Of a stretch of 64,000 bases of DNA, positions 53,899 through 64,000 are shown one piece after another; within the stretch, counting starts at the first letter, position 1; the number at the start of each line of letters is the position of its first letter. Under the pieces are notes generated by a model. That model saw only the letters and a program-made list of their open reading frames with translations, was not told where the DNA came from and did not search any database. The DNA lies in NCBI GenBank assembly GCA_946885845.1, contig CAMPHJ010000005.1, positions 62,001 through 126,000 on the forward strand, written 5' to 3'. This DNA comes from an uncultured Sphingobium sp. Lineage in GTDB: Bacteria; Pseudomonadota; Alphaproteobacteria; Sphingomonadales; Sphingomonadaceae. The translations under genes were made by a program, and so were the position numbers.

Positions 53899-55245
53899 AT
53901 GAGCGATTATGATTTCGACCTTTTCGTCATCGGCGCAGGTTCGGGCGGCGTCCGCGCTTCCCGCGTTGCCGCTGCGCATGGCGCGAAGGTCGCGGTGGCG
54001 GAGGAGTATCGGGTCGGTGGCACTTGCGTCATCCGTGGGTGCGTGCCCAAGAAGCTGCTGATCTACGGCGCGCATTTTGCCGAGGATCTGAAGGATGCGC
54101 GCCGTTTCGGGTGGAATGTGCCCGACTGCGGCTTTGAATGGAAAGTGCTGCGCGACAATGTGCTGGCCGAGGTTGACCGGCTGGAGGGGCTCTACAAAAA
54201 CACGCTGGAAAGCCACAAGGTCGAGATGATTGCTGAGCGCGCGACCATCACCGGCCCACATTCGGTGAAGCTGTCGGGTGGGCGCGAAGTCACGGCGAAA
54301 TATATCCTGATTTCCACCGGCGCCTGGCCCGTTGTGCCTGAGCTTGACGGGGCCGAACATGGCATCACGTCCAACGAAGCCTTTCATCTGGAGGACGCGC
54401 CCAAGCGGATTGTGATCGTCGGTGGCGGCTATATCGCCAATGAATTTGCGGGCATTTTCCACCAGCTGGGCAGCCATGTCACCATCGTCAACCGATCTTC
54501 GGTGCTGTTGCGCGGCTATGACGAACAGATCCGCGACCGGCTGCTGCAAATCTCCATGATGAAGGGCATCCAGTTCCGTTTTAATGCAGAGATGGAGCGG
54601 ATAGAGAAGAATGATGACGGCACCCTGTGCGTCCATTTCAAGAATGGCGATCCGATCCCCTGCGACACCGTGATGTTTGCAACCGGGCGCGCGCCGCATG
54701 TCGAAGGGCTGGGACTGGAAAGCGCGGGCGTCGAACTGAACGACAAGGGCGCGATCAAGGTCGATGACCACAGCCGCACCAGTTGCGATAGCATCTATGC
54801 GGTGGGCGACGTCACCGACCGATTGCAACTGACGCCTGTGGCAATCCGCGAAGGGCATGCCTTTGCCGATACGGTATTTGGCGATAATCCGCGCACGGTA
54901 GATTATGACTGCGTGCCGTCAGCGGTGTTCAGCCATCCGCCCTTGGCCGGGGTCGGGCTGACCGAAGCGCAGGCGAAGAACAAGCTGGGCACGGTCAAGG
55001 TCTATACCTCGGACTTCCGGCCGATGAAGAATGTGCTGGCGGGCCGGGACGAACGGGCGCTGTACAAGATGGTGGTCGATGCGACAACCAACCGGGTCGT
55101 CGGGCTGCACATGATCGGACCTGACGCGCCGGAGATACTTCAGGCGGCGGCGATCGCGGTCAAGGCTGGGCTGACCAAGCAACAATTTGACGACACGGTC
55201 GCGCTGCACCCCAGCATGGCCGAAGAACTGGTGCTGCTGAAATAG
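53899..55245 (+). CDS. gor: Glutathione-disulfide reductase
   Basis: An FAD- and NADPH-dependent enzyme that keeps glutathione reduced. The 448-residue protein has the FAD loop LFVIGAGSGGVRASR (8-22), the redox pair Cys43 and Cys48 in GGTCVIRGCVPKKL, the NADPH loop IVGGGYIANEFAGIF followed by VNRSSVLLRGYD (basic residues for the 2'-phosphate), and the C-terminal HPSMAEE. GGAGG-type sequence precedes the ATG. It follows pgi by 67 bases and is probably co-transcribed with it. Confidence 0.95.
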   Translation: MSDYDFDLFVIGAGSGGVRASRVAAAHGAKVAVAEEYRVGGTCVIRGCVPKKLLIYGAHFAEDLKDARRFGWNVPDCGFEWKVLRDNVLAEVDRLEGLYKNTLESHKVEMIAERATITGPHSVKLSGGREVTAKYILISTGAWPVVPELDGAEHGITSNEAFHLEDAPKRIVIVGGGYIANEFAGIFHQLGSHVTIVNRSSVLLRGYDEQIRDRLLQISMMKGIQFRFNAEMERIEKNDDGTLCVHFKNGDPIPCDTVMFATGRAPHVEGLGLESAGVELNDKGAIKVDDHSRTSCDSIYAVGDVTDRLQLTPVAIREGHAFADTVFGDNPRTVDYDCVPSAVFSHPPLAGVGLTEAQAKNKLGTVKVYTSDFRPMKNVLAGRDERALYKMVVDATTNRVVGLHMIGPDAPEILQAAAIAVKAGLTKQQFDDTVALHPSMAEELVLLK

Positions 55246-55971
55246 CTAATCCCGCGCGACGAAGGTCACTACCAGGGCGTCCCGCCACGCCGCCCTGGCC
55301 GGGTCGATGGCATGGATTTCGGTGACGCCGTGCAGGATGCGGCGGTCGTCGATCAATATGCTGTCGCCCGGCGTCGCCAGCGTGAATTCGCCCAGCGGCG
55401 CACCATCTGGCGCGCCGATGCGGGTGACTCCTTCCCGAACATTGCGCCGTTCGATCAGCATGACGAAAACCCAATCGACGCCGTCGCGGTGCAGTCCTTC
55501 GGGTGTGGGGCGTCCAACCTGGCCTTCGCCGGTTTCGATGCGGAACTGATGCATTTCGACATGCCAGGGGTGTTCCCCCGCAGGGTCAAAACTTGACGCG
55601 CAAAATGCGAATATCGCCTGCATGACGTCATTGTCGATGGTCGCCTGGGCCACCGGATCGAACCAGCGCTGCACATCGCCGTTCAGGACATTATAGTCCC
55701 GGCTCTGGAAATGCGGCTGATGCGGTTTGCGGGTGAAAGCGCCATTCTGGCAATGAAATGCGGCATGGAGCCTGCGGCGATAGCGTCCGCCATCGGCCAT
55801 GTAGAGGTCGGGGCCAAGATCATGCCAGCTATGGGCAAAGGCACGCCAATCGCTATCTTTGGCGGCCAGCAGCGTCAGCATTGTGCCGCCCGCCACGCGC
55901 GCATAGCCGTCGCGCGCCAGATCGGCCGTCCGTTCTTCGCTGTGCGGATCGAGAATGGAACTAGATGTCAT
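55246..55971 (-). CDS. 2OG-Fe dioxygenase family protein
   Basis: A 241-residue protein of the 2OG-Fe dioxygenase family to which some amino-acid hydroxylases belong. The metal triad is suggested by HRDGVDWVFVMLI (His and Asp two apart) and a distal His in LIDDRRILHGVTEI. Earlier segments are RRLHAAFHCQNG, PHQPHFQSRDYNVLNGDV. The ATG at 55971 lies five bases after the stop of the PrpR-type regulator, so both are on one transcript. The substrate is unknown; the link to a propionate regulator is odd. Confidence 0.85.
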   Translation of the reverse strand: MTSSSILDPHSEERTADLARDGYARVAGGTMLTLLAAKDSDWRAFAHSWHDLGPDLYMADGGRYRRRLHAAFHCQNGAFTRKPHQPHFQSRDYNVLNGDVQRWFDPVAQATIDNDVMQAIFAFCASSFDPAGEHPWHVEMHQFRIETGEGQVGRPTPEGLHRDGVDWVFVMLIERRNVREGVTRIGAPDGAPLGEFTLATPGDSILIDDRRILHGVTEIHAIDPARAAWRDALVVTFVARD

Positions 55972-55976
55972 GCGCC

Positions 55977-57392
55977 TCACCCGATCCAATAGGGCACGAT
56001 CTGCCGATTGTCGGGATCGACCCGGATCGGACGGTCGGCGGGGGGAAAGGCCCGCTGGTCGCAGCTTTGGCGAGCGCACAGGCGACAGGTAATGCCGATC
56101 GGCGTCGCGGCACCCTCCATCTCCAGTTGCAGGCCATCTGCATAGACGAAGTTAGCCGCGTGGGCGATTTCACATCCCAGCACGACCGCATAGCGGCGCG
56201 GAGTGCGCGAATAGCTGCCGGACGGTTTCACCAGCCCCTTCGCCATGGAGACATAGCGCACCCCATCGGGCGTTTCGCCCAGCTGCACATTGATGCGGTC
56301 GGGCACGGCTACGGCTTCATGGACATTCCACAGGGGGCAGGCGCCGCCGAACCGGGCGAACTGCAGGCGGGTCGCGCTGTGCCGTTTCGTGATGTTGCCC
56401 GCCATGTCGACGCGGCAGAAGAAGAAGGGGATGCCGCGCAGGCCGGGCCGTTGAAGCGTCGAAAGGCGGTGGCAGGCCTGTTCGAAACTGACGCCAAAGC
56501 GGCGGCTCAGCCGGTCGATATCGTGGCGCACCTCCCGCGCAGCCTGCCGAAATTGGGCGTAGGGCATCAGCAGCGCGCCCGCGGCATAATTGCCAAGACC
56601 AATGGCGAGCAGCCGGTCCGCGCCCTCCACCGGCAGGGCGGCGCGGTTCACCACGTCGGCGATTACGGCCTGTCCCTCCAGCATCATCAGCTGGTGCGAC
56701 AACATGAACTTGCGGCTTTCGATGGGCAAAGCTGCGTTCACGAACAACCGCCGATCGGTCGCAGAATAGGAGCGAAGCGCGGAGTCTGGCGTGTCGGCGA
56801 TCAGCGTTTCGATACCATGCCGCCGCGCGAGCGCTTCCACCAGCATGCCTTCGTCAAGCACCTGGCCCGCCGTGAAGCTGGACGCCATGTCTTCCGCCAG
56901 ACAATCGAGCGCATGGACATAATTGCCCGCCTCATGAAACCAGTCGCGCGCCGCTTCCCAGGGAAGGCGGGCCTGCACTTCATGATCATTGGCGATCGCT
57001 TCCTCGATCATGTTGATGCGTTCATTGGCGCGCATATGGGCATTGTAGAGGTCGATGTAGCGCGCCGCGAATTCGGGAAATTGCAGGTGGAGCTTTTCCA
57101 CCCGCTCAGGCTCCATCAAAGGGCCGGGAAGCTCTGGATGCGCCAGCGCGTAGGTGAACGCCCCCAGCAGCTGTTCTTCCTCCCGACTGTCGAAACTGGC
57201 CCAATCGGTAGGGAAGGCGCTGGCCACAGCGGCCTTGACCTTGGCAGTCAAGGGGCGGTCGTCATTTTCCAGCTGGCTGAGATAAGACACCGAAATCCCC
57301 AACGCCTGCGCCATGGTGGCCTGGTCCATCCGGTGGTCCAACCTTAGCTGCCGCAGACGCGGTCCTGCGAAAATACGATTGCCTCTTGCCAT
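55977..57392 (-). CDS. Short-chain fatty acyl/propionate regulator (PrpR/ScfR/RamB family)
   Basis: A 471-residue regulator. The XRE-type helix-turn-helix is at about residues 10-65 ([36 protein letters not shown]). The central IrrE-peptidase-like region (about 170-260) has SHQLMMLEG where active enzymes have HExxH, so it is not a protease. The C-terminal domain contains CPLW and C-x2-C-x4-C (Cys436, 439, 444), like the cysteines that bind a cluster in mycobacterial PrpR. It probably senses an acyl-CoA. It diverges from pccB over a region rich in TTTGC[AG]AA repeats, its likely operators. Confidence 0.9.
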   Translation of the reverse strand: MARGNRIFAGPRLRQLRLDHRMDQATMAQALGISVSYLSQLENDDRPLTAKVKAAVASAFPTDWASFDSREEEQLLGAFTYALAHPELPGPLMEPERVEKLHLQFPEFAARYIDLYNAHMRANERINMIEEAIANDHEVQARLPWEAARDWFHEAGNYVHALDCLAEDMASSFTAGQVLDEGMLVEALARRHGIETLIADTPDSALRSYSATDRRLFVNAALPIESRKFMLSHQLMMLEGQAVIADVVNRAALPVEGADRLLAIGLGNYAAGALLMPYAQFRQAAREVRHDIDRLSRRFGVSFEQACHRLSTLQRPGLRGIPFFFCRVDMAGNITKRHSATRLQFARFGGACPLWNVHEAVAVPDRINVQLGETPDGVRYVSMAKGLVKPSGSYSRTPRRYAVVLGCEIAHAANFVYADGLQLEMEGAATPIGITCRLCARQSCDQRAFPPADRPIRVDPDNRQIVPYWIG

Positions 57393-57404
57393 CCCATGCC
57401 CATA

Positions 57405-57460
57405 ATTTGCGAAATCGTGATTTGCAAATTGGCAAATTTGCATTTGCGAAAATTGCGAAA
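57405..57460. promoter_or_regulatory. Cluster of TTTGC[AG]AA operators for the PrpR-type regulator
   Basis: Within 56 bases are ATTTGCGAAAT (57405-57415), ATTTGCAAAT (57420-57429), GCAAATTTGC (57432-57441), and TTTGCGAAAATTGCGAAA (57443-57460). RamB and PrpR relatives are known to bind TTTGCAAA-like motifs. The cluster sits between the divergent regulator and pccB starts and so could control both. Confidence 0.72.
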
Positions 57461-57515
57461 GAAGGGAAAGGGGGCAGATGTAGCCGACCGTGTCGTCACC
57501 GGAGAGATATTCTAT

Positions 57516-59048
57516 ATGTCGAAGCTCGCCATTATCGAACAGCTGGAAGCCAAGCGCGAGGCCGCGCGCCTGGGCGGTGGCCAGCGCCGTATCGACGCGC
57601 AGCATGCCAAGGGCAAGCTGACCGCACGGGAGCGTCTGGAAGTCCTGCTGGACGAAGACAGCTTCGAAGAAGTCGATATGTATGTCGAGCATAACTGCGT
57701 CGATTTCGGCATGAACGAGCAGCATATTCCGGGCGACGGCGTCGTCGTCGGGTCCGGGACGATCAACGGTCGACTCGTTTTCGTCTTCAGCCAGGACTTC
57801 ACCGTCTATGGCGGCGCGGTGTCCGAACGGCACGCGATGAAGATCTGCAAGATCATGGACATGGCGCTGAAGGTTGGCGCACCTGTGATCGGGCTCAATG
57901 ACTCTGGCGGCGCGCGCATCCAGGAAGGCGTCGCTTCGCTGGCTGGATATGCGGAGATTTTCCAGCGCAACGTGCTGGCGTCCGGCGTGGTGCCGCAGAT
58001 CAGCGTGATCATGGGGCCGTGCGCGGGCGGCGCGGTCTATTCGCCTGCCATGACCGACTTCATCTTCATGGTGAAGGATTCTAGCTTCATGTTCGTGACC
58101 GGCCCTGACGTGGTGAAGACCGTCACCAATGAGATCGTAACGCAGGAAGAACTGGGCGGCGCGGTGACGCACACCACCAAGTCGGGCGTGGCGGACGTGG
58201 CGTTCGAAAATGATATCGAGGCGCTGCTGGCGACCCGCGATTTCGTGGACTTCCTGCCTGCTTCCAACAGGGAGCCGGTGCCTGAGCGGCCGAGCGCTGA
58301 TCCGTGGGACCGGATGGAAGAGAGCCTGGACACGCTCGTCCCAGCCAACGCGAACCAGCCTTATGACATGCATGAACTGATCCGTAAGGTCATCGACGAA
58401 GGCGACTTTTTCGAAGTGCAGCCGGCGCATGCGGGCAACATCATCTGTGGTTTTGGCCGGATCGAAGGCAAGACCGTGGGCATCATCGCGAACCAGCCGA
58501 TGGTGCTGGCGGGCGTGTTGGATATCAACTCGTCCAAGAAAGCCGGGCGTTTCGTCCGCTTCTGCGACGCTTTTGAAATTCCGATCGTGACCTTTGTCGA
58601 TGTGCCGGGCTTCCTGCCGGGGACTGCGCAGGAACATTCGGGCATCATCAAGCATGGCGCCAAGCTGCTGTTCGCCTATGCCGAAGCGACCGTGCCCAAG
58701 ATCACCGTCATCACGCGCAAGGCCTATGGCGGCGCCTATGACGTCATGTCGTCCAAGCATCTGCGCGGCGACCTCAACTATGCGTGGCCCACCGCCGAAA
58801 TCGCCGTGATGGGCGCGAAGGGCGCGGTCGAGATCATCTTCCGCGGCAAGACGCCCGAAGAGATCGCGGACAAGACCAAGGAATATGAAGACCGCTTCGC
58901 CAATCCCTTCGTGGCGGCGAGCAAGGGCTTCATCGACGAGGTGATCCAGCCGCATTCGACCCGCAAACGGATTGCCCTGGGCCTGCGCAAGCTGGCCAAC
59001 AAGAGCCTCGAAAATCCGTGGAAGAAGCACGACAATATTCCGCTGTGA
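57516..59048 (+). CDS. pccB: Propionyl-CoA carboxylase beta subunit
   Basis: The carboxyltransferase subunit that moves CO2 from biotin to propionyl-CoA, giving (S)-methylmalonyl-CoA. The 510-residue protein has [56 protein letters not shown], the [18 protein letters not shown] oxyanion region, and the C-terminal [23 protein letters not shown] and [23 protein letters not shown] precedes the ATG. It heads the propionate operon and lies downstream of the putative regulator sites. Confidence 0.95.
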   Translation: MSKLAIIEQLEAKREAARLGGGQRRIDAQHAKGKLTARERLEVLLDEDSFEEVDMYVEHNCVDFGMNEQHIPGDGVVVGSGTINGRLVFVFSQDFTVYGGAVSERHAMKICKIMDMALKVGAPVIGLNDSGGARIQEGVASLAGYAEIFQRNVLASGVVPQISVIMGPCAGGAVYSPAMTDFIFMVKDSSFMFVTGPDVVKTVTNEIVTQEELGGAVTHTTKSGVADVAFENDIEALLATRDFVDFLPASNREPVPERPSADPWDRMEESLDTLVPANANQPYDMHELIRKVIDEGDFFEVQPAHAGNIICGFGRIEGKTVGIIANQPMVLAGVLDINSSKKAGRFVRFCDAFEIPIVTFVDVPGFLPGTAQEHSGIIKHGAKLLFAYAEATVPKITVITRKAYGGAYDVMSSKHLRGDLNYAWPTAEIAVMGAKGAVEIIFRGKTPEEIADKTKEYEDRFANPFVAASKGFIDEVIQPHSTRKRIALGLRKLANKSLENPWKKHDNIPL

Positions 59049-59060
59049 TGCCCCAATGGC

Positions 59061-59141
59061 CGTCATCCCAGCGAAAGCTGGAATCTCAGGCGGCTATGTG
59101 GAACGTGAAGGCACGAGACCCCAGCCTCCGCTGGGATGACG
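59061..59141. repeat. Inverted pair of REP family A units
   Basis: CGTCATCCCAGC-gaa-AGCTGG at 59061 and GAGACCCCAGC-ctcc-GCTGGGATGACG ending at 59141 are inverted copies of the palindrome seen near 34.8 kb. The pair fills the gap between pccB and the epimerase gene. Confidence 0.7.
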
Positions 59142-59157
59142 AGACAGGTGAAGTGAC

Positions 59158-59595
59158 ATGAAACTCGGTCGGCTCAATCATATCGGTGTGGCGACGCCTT
59201 CGCTCGAAGCGTCGCTTGCCTATTATCGCGACGTCATGGGCGCGACGCTGACGCATGAGCCTTTCGACCTGCCCGCGCAGGGCGTGAAGGTTTGCTTCGT
59301 AGATACGCCGGGCGAGAATGGCACCGAAGGCACGCAGATCGAACTGATTGAGCCTTTGGGTGAGAACAGTCCGATCCACGGCTTCATCGCCAAGAACCCG
59401 GCGGGTGGGCAGCATCACATGTGCTATGAAGTGCCCGACATCATGCAAGCCAAGGCCTGGTTCGAAGGTCTCGGCAAGAAGGTGCTGGGTGAACCGCGCA
59501 TCGGGGCGCATGGGACGTTGATCTTTTTCGTGCACCCCAAGGACATGAACGGGGTGCTGACCGAGATCATGGAGACGCCGAAAGAGGCGCATTGA
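59158..59595 (+). CDS. mce: Methylmalonyl-CoA epimerase
   Basis: A 145-residue vicinal-oxygen-chelate protein that interconverts (S)- and (R)-methylmalonyl-CoA. It has LNHIGVATPSLEASLAYYRDVMG (metal His), QIELIEPLGENSPIHGFIAKNPAGGQHHMCYEV (second His and Glu), and the C-terminal GTLIFFVHPKDMNGVLTE with the last ligand. It bridges the carboxylase product to the B12-dependent mutase encoded next. Confidence 0.94.
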   Translation: MKLGRLNHIGVATPSLEASLAYYRDVMGATLTHEPFDLPAQGVKVCFVDTPGENGTEGTQIELIEPLGENSPIHGFIAKNPAGGQHHMCYEVPDIMQAKAWFEGLGKKVLGEPRIGAHGTLIFFVHPKDMNGVLTEIMETPKEAH

Positions 59596-59600
59596 TACCA

Positions 59601-59746
59601 CCCCTCCCGCGAGCGGGAGGGGCAGCGAGACTTGGGTCTGCGTAACAGGCCCTAGTCGCAGCGGGGTGGGCCAGACAGCCCGCTCCAACTTCGGCTAGGC
59701 GGACAAGCCGCCAAGCCTGCGTATCCTCTCCCGCCCGCGGGAGAGG
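59601..59746. repeat. Two GC-rich palindromes (REP family C) between mce and the mutase gene
   Basis: The gap contains CCCCTCCCGC-ga-GCGGGAGGGG (59601-59622) and CCTCTCCCGC-cc-GCGGGAGAGG (59725-59746), both perfect ten-base stems, at either end of a stretch without coding potential. The first could terminate transcription after mce; together they look like one mobile repeat unit. Confidence 0.6.
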
Positions 59747-59763
59747 AATAAGGGTAGGGACAA

Positions 59764-61917
59764 ATGACCGAGAAGCCGACGCTGGATCAGTGGGCGACCG
59801 CCGCCGCCAAGGAAGTGAAGGGCAAGGATTTGAACTGGGAGACCCCGGAAGGGATCACCGTCAAACCGCTCTATACCGCCGAGGACGTAACGGTCGATCC
59901 CGGACTGCCGGGCTTTGCTCCCTTCACCCGTGGCGTGCGCGCATCCATGTATGCGGGCCGTCCCTGGACCGTCCGGCAATATGCGGGTTTCTCGACTGCC
60001 GAGGAATCCAACGCCTTCTACCGTCGCAACCTGGCGGCGGGGCAGAAGGGGCTTTCGGTCGCTTTCGACCTTGCCACTCATCGCGGCTATGACAGCGACC
60101 ATCCACGCGTCGTCGGCGATGTTGGCAAGGCAGGCGTGGCGATCGACAGCGTCGAGGACATGAAGATCCTGTTCGACGGCATCCCACTCGACAAGATGTC
60201 CGTTTCCATGACGATGAACGGCGCGGTGATCCCGATCCTCGCTTTCTTCATCGTCGCGGGCGAGGAGCAGGGGGTTGAGCGCAAGCTGTTGGACGGGACC
60301 ATTCAGAATGACATTCTGAAAGAGTTCATGGTCCGGAACACCTATATCTATCCGCCCGAACCCAGCATGCGGATCATCTCGGACATTTTCGGCTACACCT
60401 CGCGTGAGATGCCCAAGTTCAACAGCATCTCGATTTCCGGCTATCATATGCAAGAAGCGGGCGCGACGCAGGTGCAGGAACTGGCCTTCACCATCGCGGA
60501 TGGCGCTGAATATGTGCGCTACGGCGTGGCAAGCGGCCTCGACATCGACAAATTTGCGGGGCGTTTGAGCTTCTTCTTCGCCATCGGCATGAACTTCTTC
60601 ATGGAGATCGCGAAGCTGCGTGCCGCGCGCGTATTGTGGCACCGCGTCATGACGCAGCTTGGCGCGAAGGACGAACGTAGCAAGATGCTGCGCACCCATT
60701 GCCAGACATCGGGCGTTTCGCTGACCGAGCAGGATCCCTATAACAACGTCATGCGCACCACCATCGAAGCGATGGCGGCAATGCTGGGCGGCACGCAGTC
60801 GCTGCACACCAACGCGCTGGACGAGGCGATCGCGCTGCCGACCGACTTTTCGGCCCGCATCGCGCGCAACACGCAGATCGTCATCCAGGAAGAGACCGGC
60901 ATGTGCAATGTCGTCGATCCGCTGGGTGGCTCTTACTATATTGAGGCGCTGACCCAGCAACTGGTCGATGCGGCGCAGGAAATCATCGACCGTGTGGAAT
61001 CCGAAGGCGGCATGGCGAAGGCCGTCGCCGCAGGCTGGCCCAAGGCGATGATCGAAACCGCAGCCGCTGCTCGTCAGGCTCGCGTGGATCGGGGCGAGGA
61101 CGTCATCGTCGGCGTCAACAAATATCGCCTCGCCAACGAAGACCTGCTGGAGACGCTGGAGGTCGATAACAGCAAGGTCCGCGAAGCACAGATCGCCCGC
61201 ATCAACCGGGTCAAGGCCGAGCGTGACGAGGCCGCCTGTCAGGCCGCGCTGGAATCCCTGCGTGCAGCAGCCGCTGGCCCGCAATCGATCGAAAACAACC
61301 TCCTTGCCCATGCGGTCGAAGCCGCGCGGGCGCGTGCTACGCTCGGCGAAATTTCCTCCGCGATGGAGGACAGCTTCGATCGCTACGGCACAGTGCCGAC
61401 GCCGGTGAAGGGCGTCTATGGCAAGCCCTATGCGCACGACAGCCGGTGGAAACAGGTTCTTGACGGCGTGCAGGCCGTCGAGCGGCGCCTCGGTCGCAAA
61501 CCGAAACTACTCATCGCCAAGATGGGACAGGACGGCCACGACCGGGGCGCCAATGTGATTGCTTCCGCTTTCGGGGACATGGGTTTTGACATCGTATCCG
61601 GCCCGCTGTTCCAGACGCCGGAGGAAACGGTCGTGCTGGCGCTGGATAGCGGCGTGGACGTCGTGGGCGCTTCGTCACTGGCTGCTGGGCACAAGACGCT
61701 GATCCCCGAACTCATCCGGCAGTTGCGCGAAAAGGGCCGCAACGACATCAAGGTGATCGCTGGCGGCGTCATCCCGCCGCAGGATTATGACTATCTCCGT
61801 GACGCGGGCGTGCAGGGCATTTATGGACCCGGTTCCAATGTCGTGGAATGCGCCGCCGATGTGCTGCGCCTCCTCGGCCACAACATGCCCCCGGCGGGGC
61901 TGGAGGAAGCCGCTTGA
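59764..61917 (+). CDS. scpA: Methylmalonyl-CoA mutase
   Basis: A 717-residue adenosylcobalamin enzyme that converts (R)-methylmalonyl-CoA to succinyl-CoA. The TIM-barrel half shows [58 protein letters not shown] and [19 protein letters not shown]. The C-terminal cobalamin domain has [12 protein letters not shown] with the cobalt ligand His592, and [11 protein letters not shown]. Both domains are on one chain, so no separate small subunit is needed. The stop overlaps the TTG of bioB. Confidence 0.96.
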   Translation: MTEKPTLDQWATAAAKEVKGKDLNWETPEGITVKPLYTAEDVTVDPGLPGFAPFTRGVRASMYAGRPWTVRQYAGFSTAEESNAFYRRNLAAGQKGLSVAFDLATHRGYDSDHPRVVGDVGKAGVAIDSVEDMKILFDGIPLDKMSVSMTMNGAVIPILAFFIVAGEEQGVERKLLDGTIQNDILKEFMVRNTYIYPPEPSMRIISDIFGYTSREMPKFNSISISGYHMQEAGATQVQELAFTIADGAEYVRYGVASGLDIDKFAGRLSFFFAIGMNFFMEIAKLRAARVLWHRVMTQLGAKDERSKMLRTHCQTSGVSLTEQDPYNNVMRTTIEAMAAMLGGTQSLHTNALDEAIALPTDFSARIARNTQIVIQEETGMCNVVDPLGGSYYIEALTQQLVDAAQEIIDRVESEGGMAKAVAAGWPKAMIETAAAARQARVDRGEDVIVGVNKYRLANEDLLETLEVDNSKVREAQIARINRVKAERDEAACQAALESLRAAAAGPQSIENNLLAHAVEAARARATLGEISSAMEDSFDRYGTVPTPVKGVYGKPYAHDSRWKQVLDGVQAVERRLGRKPKLLIAKMGQDGHDRGANVIASAFGDMGFDIVSGPLFQTPEETVVLALDSGVDVVGASSLAAGHKTLIPELIRQLREKGRNDIKVIAGGVIPPQDYDYLRDAGVQGIYGPGSNVVECAADVLRLLGHNMPPAGLEEAA

Positions 61918-62915
61918 CCACCGCTACACCCCGCACTGATTGGACCCGCGACGAGATTGCCGCGCTGTTCGATCTGCCCTTCAACGACCTGATGTTCGAA
62001 GCGCAATCGATCCATCGCGCGAACCATCCGCGCAATGAAGTGCAGCTGTCGACCCTGCTGTCGATCAAGACCGGTGGCTGCCCAGAAGATTGCGGCTATT
62101 GCAGCCAGTCGACCGAGGCGGACAGCGGCCTGAAGGCCACCAAGCTGATGGACGTGCAGGCCGTGCTTCAGTCGGCGGCGCAGGCGAAGGACCATGGTTC
62201 GGGCCGTTTCTGCATGGGCGCGGCGTGGCGCAACCCCAAGGAACGGGACATGCCCAAGCTCATCGAGATGGTGAAGGGCGTGCGCCAGATGGGCATGGAA
62301 ACCTGCATGACGCTGGGGATGCTGTCGTCCGATCAGGCGAAGCAGCTCGCAGACGCGGGGCTCGATTATTACAACCATAATATCGACACATCGCCGGAAA
62401 ATTACGCCAACGTCATCACGACCCGGACGTTCGAGGACCGGATCGAGACGCTGGAAAATGTGCGCGATGCGGGCATCAATGTGTGCTGCGGCGGGATCGT
62501 CGGCATGGGGGAGACGCGCTCCGACCGCATCGGTTTCCTCCATGCGCTTGGCACCATGCCGCATCCTGAAAGCGTGCCGATTAATGCGCTGGTGCCGGTG
62601 GCCGGGACCGTGCTGGGCGACATGCTGAAGGACACGCCGCTCGCGAAGATCGATGAGGTGGAGTTCGTGCGTACCGTCGCCGTGGCGCGGATCGTCATGC
62701 CGCAATCGATGGTGCGTCTCTCCGCTGGTCGTGAAAGCATGAGCGAGGCCTGTCAGGCGCTTTGCTTCATGGCGGGCGCGAACAGCATCTTCACCGGCGA
62801 TAAACTGCTGACTGCGGCCAATGCCGGGGATGACAAGGATAGCGCGCTGCTTTCGAAGCTCGGACTGATGCCAATGATGGCGCAGCCGCACGGGCATCTG
62901 GAGGCGGCTGAATAA
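61914..62915 (+). CDS. bioB: Biotin synthase
   Basis: A 333-residue radical SAM enzyme that inserts sulfur into dethiobiotin. The cluster motif C-x3-C-x2-C is Cys56, Cys60 and Cys63 in [43 protein letters not shown] and the late [14 protein letters not shown] are family landmarks; the auxiliary [2Fe-2S] Cys and Arg ligands lie in these segments. The TTG at 61914 in a TTGA overlap, with GGAGGA upstream, gives the usual length. Its presence here supplies biotin to the carboxylase encoded on both sides. Confidence 0.95.
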   Translation: MTTATPRTDWTRDEIAALFDLPFNDLMFEAQSIHRANHPRNEVQLSTLLSIKTGGCPEDCGYCSQSTEADSGLKATKLMDVQAVLQSAAQAKDHGSGRFCMGAAWRNPKERDMPKLIEMVKGVRQMGMETCMTLGMLSSDQAKQLADAGLDYYNHNIDTSPENYANVITTRTFEDRIETLENVRDAGINVCCGGIVGMGETRSDRIGFLHALGTMPHPESVPINALVPVAGTVLGDMLKDTPLAKIDEVEFVRTVAVARIVMPQSMVRLSAGRESMSEACQALCFMAGANSIFTGDKLLTAANAGDDKDSALLSKLGLMPMMAQPHGHLEAAE

Positions 62916-62933
62916 CCGACACACCCACCTGCT

Positions 62934-63018
62934 CGTCACCCCGGACTTGATCCGGGGTCCCGCTTCTTACCTACGTGGTGAGGAGGCAGCGGGATGCCGG
63001 ATCAAGTCAGGCATGACG
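62934..63018. repeat. Long imperfect palindrome between bioB and pccA (REP family D)
   Basis: CGTCACCCCGGACTTGATCC and a diverged inverse (GGATCAAGTCAGGCATGACG, ending at 63018) form arms of about 30 bases around a central spacer, with an inner CCGG-dyad. It matches the general form of alphaproteobacterial intergenic repeats. Confidence 0.6.
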
Positions 63019-63086
63019 GAAAAGGTGAGCTTGGAATTAGCTCGGCCCGCAAGGGCAACAAATAGGACTGGGGCAAGGATAGATAA

Positions 63087-64000
<914 letters not shown>

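Noticed and set aside
52296..53900. A 534-codon minus-strand frame opposite pgi.
   Set aside because: Composition is that of an antisense shadow (Arg/Gln/Gly-rich, no motifs); pgi on the plus strand has all family motifs.
55977..59066. A 1029-codon open frame on the minus strand covering the PrpR-type regulator and most of pccB.
   Set aside because: Only the first 471 codons from 57392 match a family; the rest is the antisense shadow of pccB in GC-rich DNA.
59695..61437. A 580-codon minus-strand frame opposite the methylmalonyl-CoA mutase gene.
   Set aside because: No recognisable domain; it mirrors the mutase codons and has no ribosome site.

Overview
The window is a gene-dense, GC-rich (clearly above 60% by eye) stretch of chromosome from an alphaproteobacterium, most likely a member of the Sphingomonadaceae (Sphingobium or Sphingomonas type). 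The evidence is family-level: UPF0262, DUF2093, DUF934 and DUF2849 proteins, the C4-pathway HemA, a PrpR/ScfR-controlled propionyl-CoA module, a GTTC-N7-GTTC type SOS box, and several families of short palindromic intergenic repeats. There is no rRNA, tRNA, phage, insertion sequence or CRISPR array that I can see. The first gene (UPF0262) and the last (propionyl-CoA carboxylase alpha) run off the edges.

Layout. 1-2.4 kb: UPF0262, dnaB, a MAPEG protein. 2.6-6.5 kb (minus): sulfur assimilation operon cobA-DUF2849-cysI-DUF934-cysH. 6.6-12 kb: astD; then hydrolase, glycosyltransferase, nitronate-monooxygenase-like flavoprotein and DUF2093. 12-14.4 kb: a possible 29-residue membrane peptide, purU, and a 2-oxoadipate dioxygenase/decarboxylase. 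14.5-18.2 kb: an orphan ParA/ribbon-helix-helix pair between two SPOR-domain envelope proteins. 18.2-22.4 kb (minus): degenerate uracil-DNA glycosylase, lytic transglycosylase, moaB, and a PA0069-type radical SAM gene with its own SOS-box promoter. 22.5-32.2 kb (plus): ETF-ubiquinone oxidoreductase, TPR protein, ispE, N-formylglutamate amidohydrolase, ilvD, lipoprotein, nnr, RlmD-like methyltransferase. 32.2-36.1 kb (minus): ornithine decarboxylase plus the two carboxy(nor)spermidine enzymes. 36.3-39.8 kb: a cyclase-family hydrolase, then a three-gene cassette (Tat-signal Gly/Pro-rich small protein, PqqD-HprK fusion, nucleotidyltransferase). 39.8-42.4 kb (minus): ATP-dependent DNA ligase and its partner exonuclease. 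42.6-44.2 kb: a btaA-like pseudogene remnant and hemA. 44.3-49.6 kb: murI, plsY, dprA, topA. 49.6-52.1 kb (minus): lepB-rnc-era. 52.3-55.2 kb: pgi, gor. 55.2-64 kb: PrpR-type regulator with a 2OG-Fe dioxygenase, diverging from pccB-mce-scpA-bioB-pccA.

How the genes work together. The last block is a complete propionyl-CoA to succinyl-CoA route (carboxylase, epimerase, B12-dependent mutase) with bioB beside it to make biotin for the carboxylase; the divergent regulator sits next to a cluster of TTTGC[AG]AA palindromes. The minus-strand sulfur operon couples SUMT, the first committed enzyme of siroheme synthesis, to the siroheme sulfite reductase. The polyamine block makes putrescine and then spermidine by the aspartate-semialdehyde (carboxyspermidine) route instead of decarboxylated SAM. 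The best candidate for an undescribed system is the 37.3-39.8 kb cassette, which resembles the kinase/nucleotidyltransferase tailoring pair of some lasso-peptide clusters without any lasso cyclase.

Many junctions are four-base overlaps (GTGA or TTGA) in which the downstream gene starts at GTG or TTG; I set starts accordingly, using Shine-Dalgarno spacing. Start sites remain predictions.
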